Under the pieces are notes generated by a model. That model did no database searches. It was not told the DNA's origin and saw only the letters and a list, made by a program, of their open reading frames with translations. Below, one piece after another: positions 24,591 to 37,869 of a stretch of 64,000 bases of DNA. This DNA is from Sclerodactyla briareus. Lineage: Eukaryota > Echinodermata > Holothuroidea > Dendrochirotida > Sclerodactylidae. The translations under genes were made by a program, and so were the position numbers. Position 1 is the stretch's first letter; every line of letters begins with the position of its first letter. The stretch spans positions 186,001 through 250,000 of the forward strand of contig JAODTK010000444.1 of NCBI GenBank assembly GCA_026419785.1, in the 5' to 3' direction.

Positions 24591-27049
24591 TAGAGCAAAA
24601 CAGATGCCACTGTTACCTGGGAAAGAATGTCTGCATTTTCTGCTCATGAGTTGTTGCTGTTGTTGTTTTTTCTTTTCAGTTCAAATTGGCTATTGCTGGT
24701 TGAGCTATTGCAATCCGCTTGCCACTCTACCTTTCAAACATTCATTTTTCTTCAAGTTAATTGCTCATAACAAAAATTTATGAATTTCGTAGGTAGTATC
24801 AGGGTTGGGGAACATGATCTGAGTAGATTTTGGGCACGAAAGTCACTTATTAAGTAGGGTAATTAGCCTATGTTATGTATTATATTGTTTGGGCTTGTCG
24901 TAGCAAGATTATGAACAAACCATAGGAGCTACGTTGATGTAGTGATTAGGCAAATTGAATATTCAGTGTGAAATTTGCTAATCAAGTCGACTAATTATTA
25001 TAATTATATTATTTATTATTAATTATAATCATTTTATTTTCAAAGTCAGCGTACAGTACAGTCCACGTTAGTTGTCACTGGAGGTCATATGATGTGCCCC
25101 AATTTCCACTAGATTGTCAGCCAGCTGCGTTTACCAATCCAGCCACCATGCTTCAGTATATTGAAGAAAAAAAACTAGTTATTTCAGGTTAGAAATTGAG
25201 TCATAAGTGTTATTCCCTGGCTCACATTAATAAGTACCCCGGCATTCCACAGCATGGCCGTTGACAGCAGGGACAATCCTCCCAGGGCTAAGAGGGGGGG
25301 GGGGCAGAAATTGTCTCACACTGTCATGCGACACTTCATTTGACACGTGACGTAGTTGAAGCAGAGGGTCTTCCGTAATCAGAACCAAAATGACTGAACT
25401 CTTCCAAATTTTAAACTTAACGTTGGAGATATTAGACAAAATTGATTCTACTTGGGCCTGTTTCTCATTATCTGTGGATAGGGTGAGTAGTCATTGACTG
25501 TGTTTTGATGTACAAATGACTGATCATGCACTTTGGAATTGATCTGTTATTTTTGCCATTCAACAGCAATTATACACAGAGTTCAGTGCAAACAGACTTG
25601 TTGACTATGTTGTTCATTACAGTGTGATTGATATCCATGCAATTTAGTTAGCCTCATCGGTACTGCTTCAGTTGCCTATAGATGGTCTTTTCAATGTCTA
25701 AAGTCCCTTTCCTCAAATGTCATACTGGCACTTTGAGTATCAACACGTGTTCTTCACAGCATATCCATAGCTACCATAAGCCATTTGCTTTCTTTTGCCT
25801 GTGTTCGATCGATCATCTGTGGTGAATGCCCACCCAGTCTTGGGGCATTTGTAAGGTTTCTTGTTGTGATATCAGACCACTGTTGGATTACTTCCAGGTC
25901 AGTGAAGACAGTTAAGCTGGAGCCTTTGTAAACTGTAGTGCTGATAATATACAACTGCCTTTGCACTTTAATTGATTCAGCTGAGGATTTTATTACAATC
26001 ACTCCTTTTGTGGGATGTTCTTACACTGACGCCTTCCACTTGCTATAATTTGTTGATAACAGTAGTGAAATTGTATTTGTAACAAATTTAATTGGCCAGG
26101 GAGACACTTGAGTTATTTCACAATCATCTGATAATTCATTTCTCTGTTGTTACTGGCTGTTGTAGGGAAAATTTCCCATTTCAACAACTAACATTATATC
26201 CATAGTGAATGAACTCTATCACTTAGTAATTCCTGTGGAGCAGAATGTGTTTCTGAGCGGACATTTTTATTCAATGGGATAATATCACACGTAATTGATT
26301 TCATTGTAGGTCCTTCATTGAGGTCCTGGTGAGTTACCATGATGTGGTTTCATATAGATCTCATAGGTATCTCAAGAACATGGTGGAGTGGTTGAGAATT
26401 TGTAGACCTCTTCTGAGCTTTGGCTTCATATTTATTATATTGATCATTGATAATTATTTTTGATGATTGTGAAAGTTTGTGTAATTTTCCTGAGGAGAAT
26501 CAGTTGGTATTGATAAACACTCGCTGAGAGGACAATATTTTCTAATTGAGTCCCTATAGTGCATCAATAATACATCAATAGTACACTACAGTGTTATTCA
26601 GAACAGTGAGGATTTTGTTTTCTCAAACTATGTGAGGATGAAGCACAAGCTTGCATAGCTAAAGATGTAACAGACGTTTCTGTGATGTTCCAGTAGCATA
26701 TAGGATGGGAGATACACCATAATACAGAGATACACTGACAAACTTATCACTCCTGGCGATGGCTGTGATAATCATTGGAGATATCTTATAGAGGAAACTA
26801 GTATCTCTGGTGGATAATTAGTACTGAGAGGGGTGGTGCCCTTGACCATGAATGGTCCAAGAGCCACTGCACTGTATGCAGTCACACACCTAACACCAAC
26901 CCACACACAGAACTACCAGAGAGCCAGACAGTAAGCATATACTTCATATCGTTACTCGGTTAAATCACGTATCACATGTAGGCAGCAGTATACAACGGCT
27001 GGGACAAGGTGATCGATAAATAAATTTATAGCAATTCTGATAATGCTTA

Positions 27050-27660
27050 ATTGAAGAATGGGGTCCTGTTTGGTTTAGAGCAGAGGTAGGGGGATGCTGG
27101 AATTTATACTAAGCCCCATTAAAGAATGGGGTTCAGGGGGGTCGGTTTAGAGGAGGGGTAAATGATGCTGGAATCTTGATCATGCCTCATCGGAGAATGG
27201 GGTTCAGGGGGGTCGGTTTAGAGGAGGGGTAAATGATGCTGGAATCTATACTATGCCTGATTGAAGAACAGGGTCCAAGTGGTTTAGAGGAGGGTAGGGG
27301 GAATGCTGGAATTTTGACCATGCCCTATTGGAAAATCGGATCCAAGGGGTTTGGTTTAGAGGAGGGGTAAGGGAATGCTGGAATTTTGACCATGCCTGAT
27401 CGAAGAATAGGGTCCAGGGGTTCTCATATGGAGGGGGTTTGGGGGGGGGGGGTGCTGGTATCTTGACTATGTCCAATTGAAGAATGGTATCCAGGGTGTT
27501 TGGAATAGAGGGGGCATAGGGGAGAGCTGGAACTTTGACCATGCCTGATTGAAAATGTGGTCAAGGCATTGGGTATAGAGGAGGGGCTGGGGCAGGCGGC
27601 ATGCTTGTGGTCAAGGCATTGGGTATAGAGGAGGGGCTGGGGCAGGTGGGTATGCTTGAA
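27050..27660 (+). repeat. Minisatellite of about 70-75 bp, eight units
   Basis: Units around gaatgctggaattttgacc and gtttagaggaggggta repeat from about 27060 to 27660. The last two units share a near-exact stretch (ggtcaaggcattgggtatag at about 27559 and 27608). The unit is G-rich on the + strand. The opposite strand yields a Pro-rich frame of 98 codons that is only a repeat artefact. Confidence 0.85.
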
Positions 27661-28689
27661 TCTTGAAACTACTGATTTGTGTCAAGGGGAGGGGTGTCTT
27701 GGATAATTGGAGAATAGTTTGGAGGGTTTTGCTGTAGGCAAAATTGAATTGTTTTGACAGACCAGCTCAGGTTCATTCCCTCAAGCTTGTAAACCAGGGC
27801 TTGTGTGTTTAGGTACAATTGTGCCCTCGAGCAAGGAACCTAACCAATGGGCTCGCTTTGAGGTGTAGGTATCCTTAGTTGACAAAATTGTGATATCAGA
27901 CTTTGGAGGGCCTACATATGATAAGGAATCATTCTCCAATCGTTCTTTTCAATTCTCAGCTCATGAATTCTAATCCTCAGTCATTGCGACTGAAGCACCC
28001 AGCTGGAATGATAAAAAACCTGATTGTTGGATATGTGTGACACAAGCGCGATGTGGAATCATGCTTATCTAATCTTGGATATTCACTGAGGAGAATATAA
28101 TCTAACACTTTTCCTACTCTGTTGATTCGTGCACTGGAATCACATAATTGAACCCAAAAATTTCAGAGCCAGCACAGACACTGGTCACAAGATGAAATTT
28201 CACTACCAACACTAATAATCTACGAGCTTGTGAGAAATGAGAGAGTTTCAATCGTTATTTCTCAACATAATATGCTCCTGGAAATTGCTACACGTACGGG
28301 GAGGTTCTCTCTATTCTCACATGCAGATGTGTTCATTGAGATCTCACTTCAACTCTTCTGCACTCTAAATGCTAAGTTGTAAATTCATTGCTCCATATGC
28401 ATACAGAATGGCCTTCAGCCTCTAGAATGGCTGACATCACTAATGGTGTGTGTGGGCGTGTATCTTAATAAGTATTAATCCGTGTGTGCTGGGATTCAGT
28501 TAGCAGATTTTAGTTTCTTTGTGTTATAGCTGATGTGGATTTCGTTGATGAAGCTCATTATGGATACAATAAATATTAGGTGTTAATTTATTCTCAATAA
28601 TAATTCTGGAATGCGATTAGTTCACTGGTATCTGACTATCATTTAATATCTTGTGTTAAACCCATAGCTTTGAAGTAGCATGGCTGTGT

Positions 28690-29520
28690 TTTGCTAATAG
28701 AATTGAACTGGTGAACAAGGGTTATGAATGGTCCAATATAGTTTAGCCATGAGATCATCCACTAACATATTGTAATGTATCAATGGTGAAAGCACTCAGA
28801 GCTTAGTTGTGGAACATCTAATGGATAAATGGAATTGGGGTGATCAGGAGTATCAATATTCCATGTGGCTCAGCCATGAGATATTCACGCCTCAATGTTC
28901 ATGTTAGTCAATGGATTAATCTATGGCTATTTGATGGTGAACAGTGTTAATAATGGGCCAATGTGGTTTTGCCATATATATAGAATGTATACGGTATGAA
29001 ATAAAGCTTTGAGGCTCAGCCATGGATGACCTTGTGGATAATGCCAGTGGTGAACAGTGGGTAATAGATGGTCCAATGTTTTTTCGCATAGAATGGTTAT
29101 AACTGTTCACTCCTGACCTCAGCCGTGGATGATTCTAGTGGTAAAAGCCATTGGGGGAAACAGTGGGTACGGAATGGTCCAGCTTGGTTTACCCATGGAA
29201 TTGGTGAGGGTTATTGGTATCATGGATGCACTATGACTTGGTATGTGGTGAGGATAATCCATTTACAAGGGTTTCCATGAAGGATTGCACGAACCCTAGT
29301 GGTGGATGATCTTCTGGATAAATTCAATTAGAATAACAATGTTAACTTGCTGGCCAGTGTTGGTTTAGCCACTGCATGGATCAATAACTTGAGAAGGGTT
29401 AATGCTGTTATCGCCAGATACACTTAGACCTCAGTCGTGGATGATCTCATGATAATCCTCCACATAAACGGTAAATGGTTTCGTTTAGATGCACACCGAC
29501 CTGTGACCATGATGATATGA
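28690..29520 (+). repeat. Degenerate satellite of about 110-120 bp
   Basis: Repeated landmarks gtggtgaacagtgggtaat, aatggtccaatgtggttt, cctcagccatggatgatc and ttgtggataat return about every 115 bp with many changes (for example 28934, 29047, 29153). About seven units. Confidence 0.7.
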
Positions 29521-30029
29521 TGGGTTAATGGTGCTGACTATAAGTAAGTGTCAGTTAGGCATTCAATATAGCAAATTCAGAATTGTTGCTATATGTATAT
29601 TATTTATTTATTTTTTTGATCTATTCACTAGTTATTCATATGTGATGTGTGTGTGGAAGGAGTGTATCTCTCTGCTTTCTCATTCATAGAAAAAATCAAA
29701 CTAAAATGTCAATGGGATTGATCAACCTTTAAACAAGGCTACAATCTCATTGGGAGAGCATCATCGTTCTGAATACCCACATGAGGTAATGACAAGAGAG
29801 GGTACTGTTCAATTGGCCGTATTAAACTGAATCACTCCCACAGTCTTACTTGACCATGGTTGCTAGGGAACAGCACTCCTGAGGTTCAGCCAGGAGTAAT
29901 GGTCCATCTTGACTGATGCATCTAGGCTATTGAAGAGTTTGAGGTTGACCACACTATGCAAAGATCATTAGTACTATGGACTTATCTATAATAAAAATGG
30001 CACCAATGATTCTATAGTAGAGTGTGTCG

Positions 30030-30215
30030 GTTCGCAATCGGGGTTTAGATTAGGATTTATAGTCATGAATCAAGGCAGCGCTTACCCACTAGCAACTGCA
30101 TCCCTTAATCATTGGTAACCTGATGAGGGATATCCCTACACCACCTAGGGTGCCTCTGGCAGCCAGTGTAGCAGTGCCCCGTCTGTTACCTTGCAGGTAT
30201 CCAACTTTTTCACCA
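30030..30215 (-). mobile_element. SINE body fragment, minus strand
   Basis: The reverse complement contains tcatcaggttaccaatga, gttgctagt, gcgctgccttgat and acctgcaaggtaac in the same order and spacing as the SINE body at 56870-57050 on the + strand. The tRNA-like head is not evident here, so the copy is 5' truncated or its head has decayed. Confidence 0.7.
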
Positions 30216-30790
30216 TGGGTGCTTGAGGCATTAGGAGTCTGCCTTGTCAAACATTTCGATTCTTGTCAGTGTTTCATACATTTCCATTTAATTATCCCTT
30301 AGTCAGTCAGATATGGGGTCAGCTGTTAGACATCATTTGACCCACAATTTTCGGAGGTAAACATTCGATTGTAAGCAATTTCCTCCCATCATCCCGATCC
30401 ACGTCCTACCTGTTCTTACTTTGATCCATAAGGTGTACACTTCCAGTAACCCCAACATTTTTTTACATAAAAGGTTTAAATGACTTCAGTGACTTCTGGG
30501 AAATTACTTCCAATGAAATATTATAGTCACGGACATGACTGATTAAATGGACTCTGTACAGTGCTTGTAACATGTTTTCGGATGCATACATCATTTTGAG
30601 AACATTAGGTCCGGCAGTGCCGCATTTTGAAAGTTATTCATTGTTATTTAAACTATCATTTCAGGGTATTCCCCCTCACTGGTGCCAAACAATTTTTGTA
30701 CCAAAATCTGAAATACGTTAGTGAATTCTTTGTCCTTTGGCGAGTGAACGGACCAATTTCACAAATTGCCCTTCTGCTATCTCTTTGCAG

Positions 30791-31002
30791 AAACTTGAGG
30801 ATGAACTCTCTGCCCACCAGGAAACAGTAAAAGCGATCGCCACAGGCGGTGCTTGCAGTAGCTCCAAACCAGAGGAATCACAGAGGAGGAGGGTGAAGAC
30901 AACAATCTGGCAGCACGGAGAGCTAAATGGAAGAATTGGCACGAACAGGAGGCGGACAGAAAGAGAATACTAGATGCAAACCTGGAGTATCTGAGGCCAG
31001 AG
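30791..31002 (+). CDS. Spectrin-repeat exon, KLEDELSAHQETVKAIA
   Basis: Acceptor ctctttgcag, donor GAG|GTAAGT. The first frame reads KLEDELSAHQETVKAIATGG and an acidic linker (SSSKPEES). After one missing base in the purine tract near 30888 the coil resumes: NNLAARRAKWKNWHEQEADR and ILDANLEYLRPE. 212 bp observed; 213 would be phase 0-0. The Trp pair in AKWKNW is typical of helix C of a spectrin repeat. Confidence 0.8.
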
Positions 31003-31856
31003 GTAAGTTGTGAGGAAATGCGGAAAAATTGTCTATGCCTATATTTCTATCACGAATGAGGTAATTAGCGGGGGACACCACTTACCATTCACTGTGATCA
31101 TTCAATGTGAAATTGTACAGAGTGAGCTACTAGCTGGGTATATAGTGAGTAGAAATCCTCATAGGGGTATATATGGTTGTTAGTCGAGATCATGGATTGC
31201 ATCACTGAGGGAGGGGGGGGGGGTGGACTCCCCACATAATATTTGATAACTCAACCATTCACATTTTTAACACAACAGTAAACTTCTGGGGAAATATGAG
31301 AAACCAATTCATCTTGGTCATCTCTGGGTAATTTGAAAAAAAAATGATCAGAAGAGTTTGCTAGCACATCCTTCTAGCTGGTTGATATCATCATTAACCA
31401 GTAAGGAAAATGTTTAGAAGATTTCGCTAGCATATCCTTCTAGCTGGTTGATATCATCATTAACCAGTCAGGAAAATGTTTAGTGATGCGTATGGATGAG
31501 CTATCCTTAGAGGAAAAATCCAATTTGCTGTTGAGTCAGGCTATAATCACATGTTTTTTTTTGTTTTGGTGTTGAGATCCAAACTGAATTGTGTGTTAGG
31601 ATATCGCCCTCTCTTGTTGTAATTGCAAGATTGTATCATTGATTTGGGTGTTGATTCTTTGGCCAATTTCTAAGTTGAGCATTATATGATGTTTTGTAGG
31701 GACAATTTGGGGTAAAATTCCTGTTGGTATTGAGGTATTGAAGCATTAGCGCCCACTCTGAGTAATTAGGGGAGGGAATTTCCGCTGTCATTGGTAGTGG
31801 ATACTACTGGTATAGATAGCATTCTTTCAGTCCTGTATCATGTTTTGTTTTGACAG
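31003..31856 (+). other. Intron (0.85 kb) with a local duplication
   Basis: About 66 bp is present twice in tandem at about 31350-31483 (ccttctagctggttgatatc and following bases). There is a G run at 31212-31223. Acceptor tgttttgttttgacag at the end. No other feature was seen. Confidence 0.75.
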
Positions 31857-31984
31857 CATACCCCTCGAAGAGATACTTCTATCGACCAGTCAGCCTTGAT
31901 GTCCCTGGGGGCGACAATGAAGAGGCAAATGTACAGTCATTCACTGGAGCACTCAACACCTGCTGGGACAAACTACAGGACCAG
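31857..31984 (+). CDS. Spectrin-repeat exon ending ALNTCWDKLQDQ
   Basis: Acceptor tttgacag, donor CAG|GTATGT. Reads HTPRRDTSIDQSALMSLG, then, with one G missing from the GGGGG at about 31908, GDNEEANVQSF and GALNTCWDKLQDQ, a clear helix C with its Trp. 128 bp observed; 129 would be phase 0-0. The following exon continues the helix (VSDQQSRLDQAY). The last 57 or so nt of the exon, the donor and about 32 nt of intron form the unit of the adjoining array. Confidence 0.82.
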
Positions 31985-33090
31985 GTATGTACTTGGTAGC
32001 AGAGGTGGGGGGGGGGGGAAATGTACCTTCATCTCTTGACGCACCCAACACTTATGGGACACACTACAGGACCAGGTATGTACTTGGTAGCAGAGGTGGG
32101 GGGAGGGGCAATGTACATTCATCTCTCGGCACACTCAACACTTATGGGACACATACAGGACCAGGTATGTACTTGGTAGCAGAGGTGGGGGGAGGGGCAA
32201 TGTACATTCATCTCTCGGCACACTCAACACTTATGGGACACATACAGGACAGGATGTACTTGGTAGCAGAGGTGGGGGGAGGGGCAATGTACATTCATCT
32301 CTCGGCACACTCAACACCTGCTGGGACAAACTACAGGACCAGGTATGTACTTGGTAGCAGAGGTGGGGGGGGGGGGAAATGTACCTTCATCTCTTGACGC
32401 ACCCAACACTTATGGGACACACTACAGGACCAGGATGTACTTGGTAGCAGAGGTGGGGGGAGGGGCAATGTACATTCATCTCTCGGCACACTCAACACCT
32501 GCTGGGACAAACTACAGGACCAGGTATGTACTTGGTAGCAGAGGTGGGGGGAGGGGCAATGTACATTCATCTCTCGGCACACTCAACACTTATGGGACAC
32601 ATACAGGACCAGGTATGTACTTGGTAGCAGAGGTGGGGGGAGGGGCAATGTACATTCATCTCTCGGCGCACTCAACACTTATGGGACACACTACAGGACC
32701 AGGTATGTACTTGGTAGCAGAGGTGGGGGGAGGGGCAATGTACATTCATCTCTCGGCACACTCAACACCTGCTGGGACAAACTACAGGACCAGGTATGTA
32801 CTTGGTAGCAGAGGTGGGGGGAGGGGCAATGTACATTCATCTCTCGGCACACTCAACACTTATGGGACACACTACAGGACCAGGTATGTACTTGGTAGCA
32901 GAGGTGGGGGGGGGGGGAAATGTACCTTCATCTCTTGACGCTCTCAACACCTGCTGGGACAAACTACAGGACCAGGTTAGTACTTGGTAGCAGAGGTGGG
33001 GGGGGGGGGAAATGTACCTTCATCTCTTGACGCACCCAACACTTATGGGACACACTACAGGACCAGGTATGTACTTGGTAGCAGAGGTTG
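31927..33090 (+). repeat. 90-bp array that repeats exon end plus 5' splice site
   Basis: Thirteen donor positions, at 31985, 32076, 32165, 32253, 32343, 32433, 32524, 32613, 32703, 32794, 32884, 32976 and 33067. Each unit has about 58 nt matching the 3' end of exon 31857-31984 (gggacaaactacaggaccag or gggacacactacaggaccag) and about 32 nt of intron (gtatgtacttggtagcagag plus a G run). Ten units keep CAG|GTATGT, one has GTTAGT and two have lost a base pair of the GT. Unit length is 88-92 bp. Because 90 is divisible by three, long artificial frames run through it. Confidence 0.95.
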
Positions 33091-36000
33091 GGGGTTTTTA
33101 TTTGTTTTTTCACTCAATGACAAACAATATAAACAACATGTAATATATGAACGAACCAAGGGAAGAGTTAGTAGTGAAAGGACAATCTAGAAACCTTGTG
33201 GCCATCAAAGTCGGCCAACTCCCAGGTGTAAAAGAGTATGAAAATCAAGTGTAAACAGATAAACAATAAATGTTGAAATAACAAATGAAGTAGAATAACC
33301 TCCCACCCCCCCCCCCCCCCCCCCCCCACTAAGGCCGGTGAAACAACTTTCCACCTCCCAACCCATCGTTACTCTCACATGTATGTAACATACATACTTC
33401 CACTATAATGGCTATACTGTTGTTATTATGACCTCTTTAGGTATTTGATAACACTTAGCACTCAATAAAGTCATTACCCACATCGACTTAGCCTAGCTGC
33501 ACCACCTATAAAAATCATGGATTCTGTGGCATGGGGGGGCACTGAAGTGGGGAGAGAAGGGGGCTAAGAAGCTAACTCGGCAATGTTTTGCTTGTGGGGG
33601 AGTTCTGGTTTCCCTTCCACTGACCGTGGTTGTACAATGTTCTCAGTTCATGTTACCATGGGGTGAGCAATTAATGCCGGGCAGTTGTAATAGAATATCG
33701 CTGGTCACACCAGTGGGTCTCATATTAAATATCAAGACATTTTCTCACGGCAGCCACGCATGTTCTTGTGGTGATGATCTGTGATACTTGGAAACTATAG
33801 GTTTCCCACCTGAGTTGGTGTCTTGGTTGGAGTTGCGTTGGAGCGGGTGGGGAACCACACATCACAATAGGATTTGCCCTCAGGTGAACATGAGTCATTA
33901 ATACTGTTTGATCAGCGGCTGTGTGTCTTTGTCTATTGACATGCACAGGTGTATCAGTGGCTCATGTCTCATGTTGGGGTTCTCACATTGGTGTCGTTCA
34001 TTATTAAAAAATTGTTTCTGACATTCATATTTGCTCCACAGTCAACATGTGTCATTACTACGTGTATATTTGACAGAGGAAGCATTGTTTATCGTCAAAT
34101 GGCAAATGAGTTATATAGTAAGCTGACCTCTTCACATTAGGAAAATGTGATTTGTTGAACACTTGGATATTATCTGTGAGGAATTTTTTGCTATATTTTT
34201 GCACAGTAACATTACTATTTGGAATTCTTTTACCAATGGTTTCATTATCAAGTATGGGAGAGTTCAAGAGAAGCTGACATCTTCACATTGCTTCTGTGTA
34301 TCAGTGAGAAAGTGTTTTATAAATGTCCAGATATTTTCCCTTATTAATTTCGAGCAATCCATGTCATTTGAAAATGAGGAATTTTGACTTCTTTGGACAA
34401 TCCCTATTTCTCTTTCATGTTCAGAACATCTCAAGAGGTCATGTATTCCGCCTTATTTATGTAATGCTATTAATTTATTGTTCTATTTCTATCATTCATG
34501 TTACTCAAGAATAGATTTGTACAAGGGCAGCTACAAAGCAATACAGACTGGTTCTGGTTGACTCCCATTGTTAACGCTAAGGAATGTCTACTGTCCTATC
34601 CATGCTTATAGTTAACGCTCATTGTTGTGAAAGCGCTCAGATTTCTTGTCATAGTAGTGTGAACTATCAGGTATATCTGAGTTGATCTTCGGTACTAGAG
34701 TGAAGTGGACAAAGGCACCACAACTTGAACGTTTATCTACTGCCCCATATCCAACGAGTGTGAATAATTGTTCTCCATTTTACGTGGGTATGACATTTTA
34801 GCACCAAGTCTTTCCGACAACATCTGGCAAACAGACCATGATGTGATCTGGAATAAATCAGCTACTTCTAGTGAGTTTCGCATTCAGAGAGGATTTTAAG
34901 TTGGGAATGAATTGAAATGCGTAATTTTGTCTCCATGGGATTTCAGTACAATGGAAATTCGCACCTGTGATAAATTTTATGAGTACTTGCTGCCACAGAG
35001 GTGTTCGAAATTGCGAAGAATAATGTGTGGTTTTACACATAACTCCCAATGCTGAAAGGTAATGTACATAGTGAAGTGCTTATGATCAGCACTGGGGATG
35101 TGTATGGCTTAATGTATGCAGACTGAAGAGAAGCATATGTAACATGTGTGTGTGTGGGGTGGGGAGGGGGGGGGGGGGTGGGGAGCTGTGTTTGGTATGT
35201 TTGTTGTCACATGGTGAATCTTTACTATTGCCTATGCACACCCAATCAGCCAGTGTTCCCCCATGCACCAATCAACACCCTCCCTCCTTCCCTCTTTGCC
35301 AAATCCCCCCCCCCCCCCCCTCTTAGCTGCCACTGAGTGATACTAGTTGGATACTTCTTAGTTAGATACAAATAGTTGTTGTGAGTACAATGTCTGTTAA
35401 GATTAAAGTCCTTCCTTCCAGGTGTGGTACCTGTTTGTACAGATGAGTAAACCTTTGCCAAAAAAAAATTCTAAAGTTGAAGTTGAAATTGATATCGAAT
35501 GAATTAGAGTAAAAACGTTGTTCACGTGGGGAGAAAAGTAGTCCTAAAAGTTCCAAAAGTAAATCTTTTATTGGATTCCACCCAATGCCTGGGTACCCCA
35601 GTGAGTTGGAGGGATTGGATCAGGCCCAGGTCTGGTCTCTTTCAAGGAAACCGGGCGATTGGAGGTCGCTGGTTGCAGCTAGCTGCCTTCCAGGCTTGCA
35701 GCCTTCCAGGCATGCACTCCACTCCCATGGGTGTTTGAGTGCCTAAGTTAATTGCTGATGAAGCATGCGATATGGAACTGCCGTATTGAATAAACAACAT
35801 CATGTTGATATGTGCTTGCTATCTAAATACCAACTAACTTTGATAGACTTCATTCCCCACATTTATATGTGGGCAAAGTCTGTTTGCGAGGGATATGTTC
35901 ACAAGCACATGCTTCTGGAATTGATTTAGCGGTTACATGTATACTTCAAGGTGAATGAACAGTTTGGTCCTGAGTGTGAAGACTTAGTGTTCACAGTGGA

Positions 36001-36676
36001 TGTTGTGTGTTAAATTCTTGACTCTGAAAAGGAGATGAGTTTCTGAACGCAGGTACATACATGTTCAGTGCAGTATCATTGGAATACTTGTTATCCCACC
36101 TGACACTGTCTGAGACACACAGCTGCACGGGTTAGGTCATTGAATTTGCACATGGTTGCCCACTACTGTTCAAGTGTTAGGGAAACAATGAACATAGATC
36201 CGTTTTTCATGTTCCAAGGATGCTATAGGAAGGCCACCCTAGATCATAGTGGCCAGCTGAAACTTCTTGTTGTTGTCTGAACAATGCTAATCCTGCCTTT
36301 CCTGAGGAATAATTTGAATATTTTTGTCTATGTATCCTATGTATTCAACAATTATTTGATTGATAGGTAACATTATTGACACATCAACATGGACAATTCC
36401 CCCTCCTCCCCCCACTCCCCTTCAGCTGCCATTACAGAACATGATAGTCGCAGGAAGGTTGGTTGTGTGGCAACTACCAAGTGGCAAACCCTAACGGTCT
36501 CTCAAACAAGGAACATTGAGGCTATTTTATTTGAGTTCTGTCAGTAGTTGTTATTGACTCGGGATTTATCTTTTCATTCATGATTGAAAACAAAAATAGT
36601 TTGTCTTAACACCGGAACACGAAAATATAACTGTTGCCCATCTGCCAGTTCATCATGTCTCCCTCATACTCTTCAG
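33091..36676 (+). other. Intron, remaining 3.6 kb
   Basis: Contains a C run of about 25 (33303-33329), G/C homopolymers (35160-35180, 35307-35320) and a related pair of sentences at about 34116-34140 and 34270-34290 (agctgacctcttcacatt). No gene or known element was recognised. Acceptor ctcatactcttcag. Confidence 0.65.
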
Positions 36677-36831
36677 GTATCTGACCAGCAGTCTAGACTG
36701 GATCAAGCCTATGAGGTCCAGGAATGTTACCAGGACGCTCTCCAAGCGGCATCTGGCTGGGCTAGATAACGTAAACTGAAGCTATCACTGGATGAATGGA
36801 GCAAGGGCCACTGGAGGCTGATCAGCATGCA
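36677..36831 (+). CDS. Spectrin-repeat exon, VSDQQSRLDQAYEVQECYQD
   Basis: Acceptor ctcttcag, donor GCA|GTAAGT. Reads VSDQQSRLDQAYEVQE, then ALQAASGW with the helix A Trp. After base errors near 36760-36800 it ends EQGPLEADQHA, which fits the linker between helices A and B of a spectrin repeat. 155 bp observed with at least two indels. The join to the next exon (VRSDLKDALR) continues smoothly. Confidence 0.72.
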
Positions 36832-37869
36832 GTAAGTATAAATATGTGCTTCCTCGTACTCTTACCTCTTATATAGAGGCCATGCTGATTGTATACAAGT
36901 GGACCGTGGCCTTGTGTTTGGTACTAGCTGAAGCCGGTCATCTTACACTTCCTGTTCGTCAATTAAAGATTATTTGACAAGATTCAAACCTTGTTTGGGA
37001 AAGTATGGATTGGATATTGTTTCTTCGCTGCTCATGCCACTGTGGGATCAGCTGCCAGGTCACATCAGACCTCTTCCTCTTGTAGTTGATTATTACTTGT
37101 GTGAGAGTGCAGAACAGTACTGGTTGTTGATCGGTGCTTTGAATTTATCAAAATTATTATTTATAACGGAGACCTGCGATTGTGTTCATCTGATTATCAT
37201 TAACAACTGGAGTAGTATTCCTGTCAAGTTCTGTGCCGCTCCATTTGAATGAATGGCTTGGTTTACCCTGTGCTACACTCATGGAGTTAAACATTCGTGT
37301 GTAATCAATAGTCTTGTGGAAACTCTTCTCAATCGGTCAGGTTATTAATATGCGAGTCCTTTAATTGAGTATGAGGGGGCTAACAAATGCCACTACAGCG
37401 ACAAAGGGTAATCGCCACAGAAAGATTCTCAATTGAACTGACCAGATGAGGTTACAAACTATGTGTGAGTACTAAACTGGGCTGCTGAGTCTGTGAGATG
37501 TTCTCGCAGTCGTTATTGATTGGCTCTTTCACATCCTGAAGATTCTGATCTATTCTGAGAGTATGAAGAGACGTTTGTGCTGAGCAATTCACTAATGATA
37601 CATATGGGAGGGAATGAGGGGTTTCACTATCAGATGTTGTTGTATGACACCTCGTGTTTTGAGACAATAACTTCTTAACACAATACTACCAAATAATACA
37701 AAAACACTTTCAGGGCCCCCACAATAGAAAGACAGGTGGAAGCTAAAAGTTGAGGTCTGAAACATGTCTGATACTCAGGGAAAATTCCTGAGTTATATAT
37801 TACAATAATTTGTTCCAAAGGTCTTACAATTCCCAAACATTTTGGTTCATACTTTTTTTTCCATTTTTA

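Larger units (their letters stand above)
24591..30790 (+). other. Intron, remaining 6.2 kb
   Basis: Contains two minisatellites (27050-27660 and 28690-29520), a SINE-like minus-strand segment (about 30030-30215) and a short segment near 27820 (gccctcgagcaaggaacc) resembling tails common in SINEs. Otherwise AT-rich sequence with no convincing coding frame. Ends in the acceptor gctatctctttgcag. Confidence 0.65.

Noticed and set aside
27246-27542. 98-codon Pro-rich minus-strand frame
   Set aside because: Artefact of the G-rich 70-75 bp minisatellite.
31987-32938. Glycine-rich frames of 136 and 197 codons
   Set aside because: They run through the 90-bp minisatellite because 90 is divisible by three; the text is mostly intron repeat.
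31927-33090. CRISPR-like regular array
   Set aside because: Whole 90-bp units are near-identical with no unique spacers, and the setting is a eukaryotic intron.
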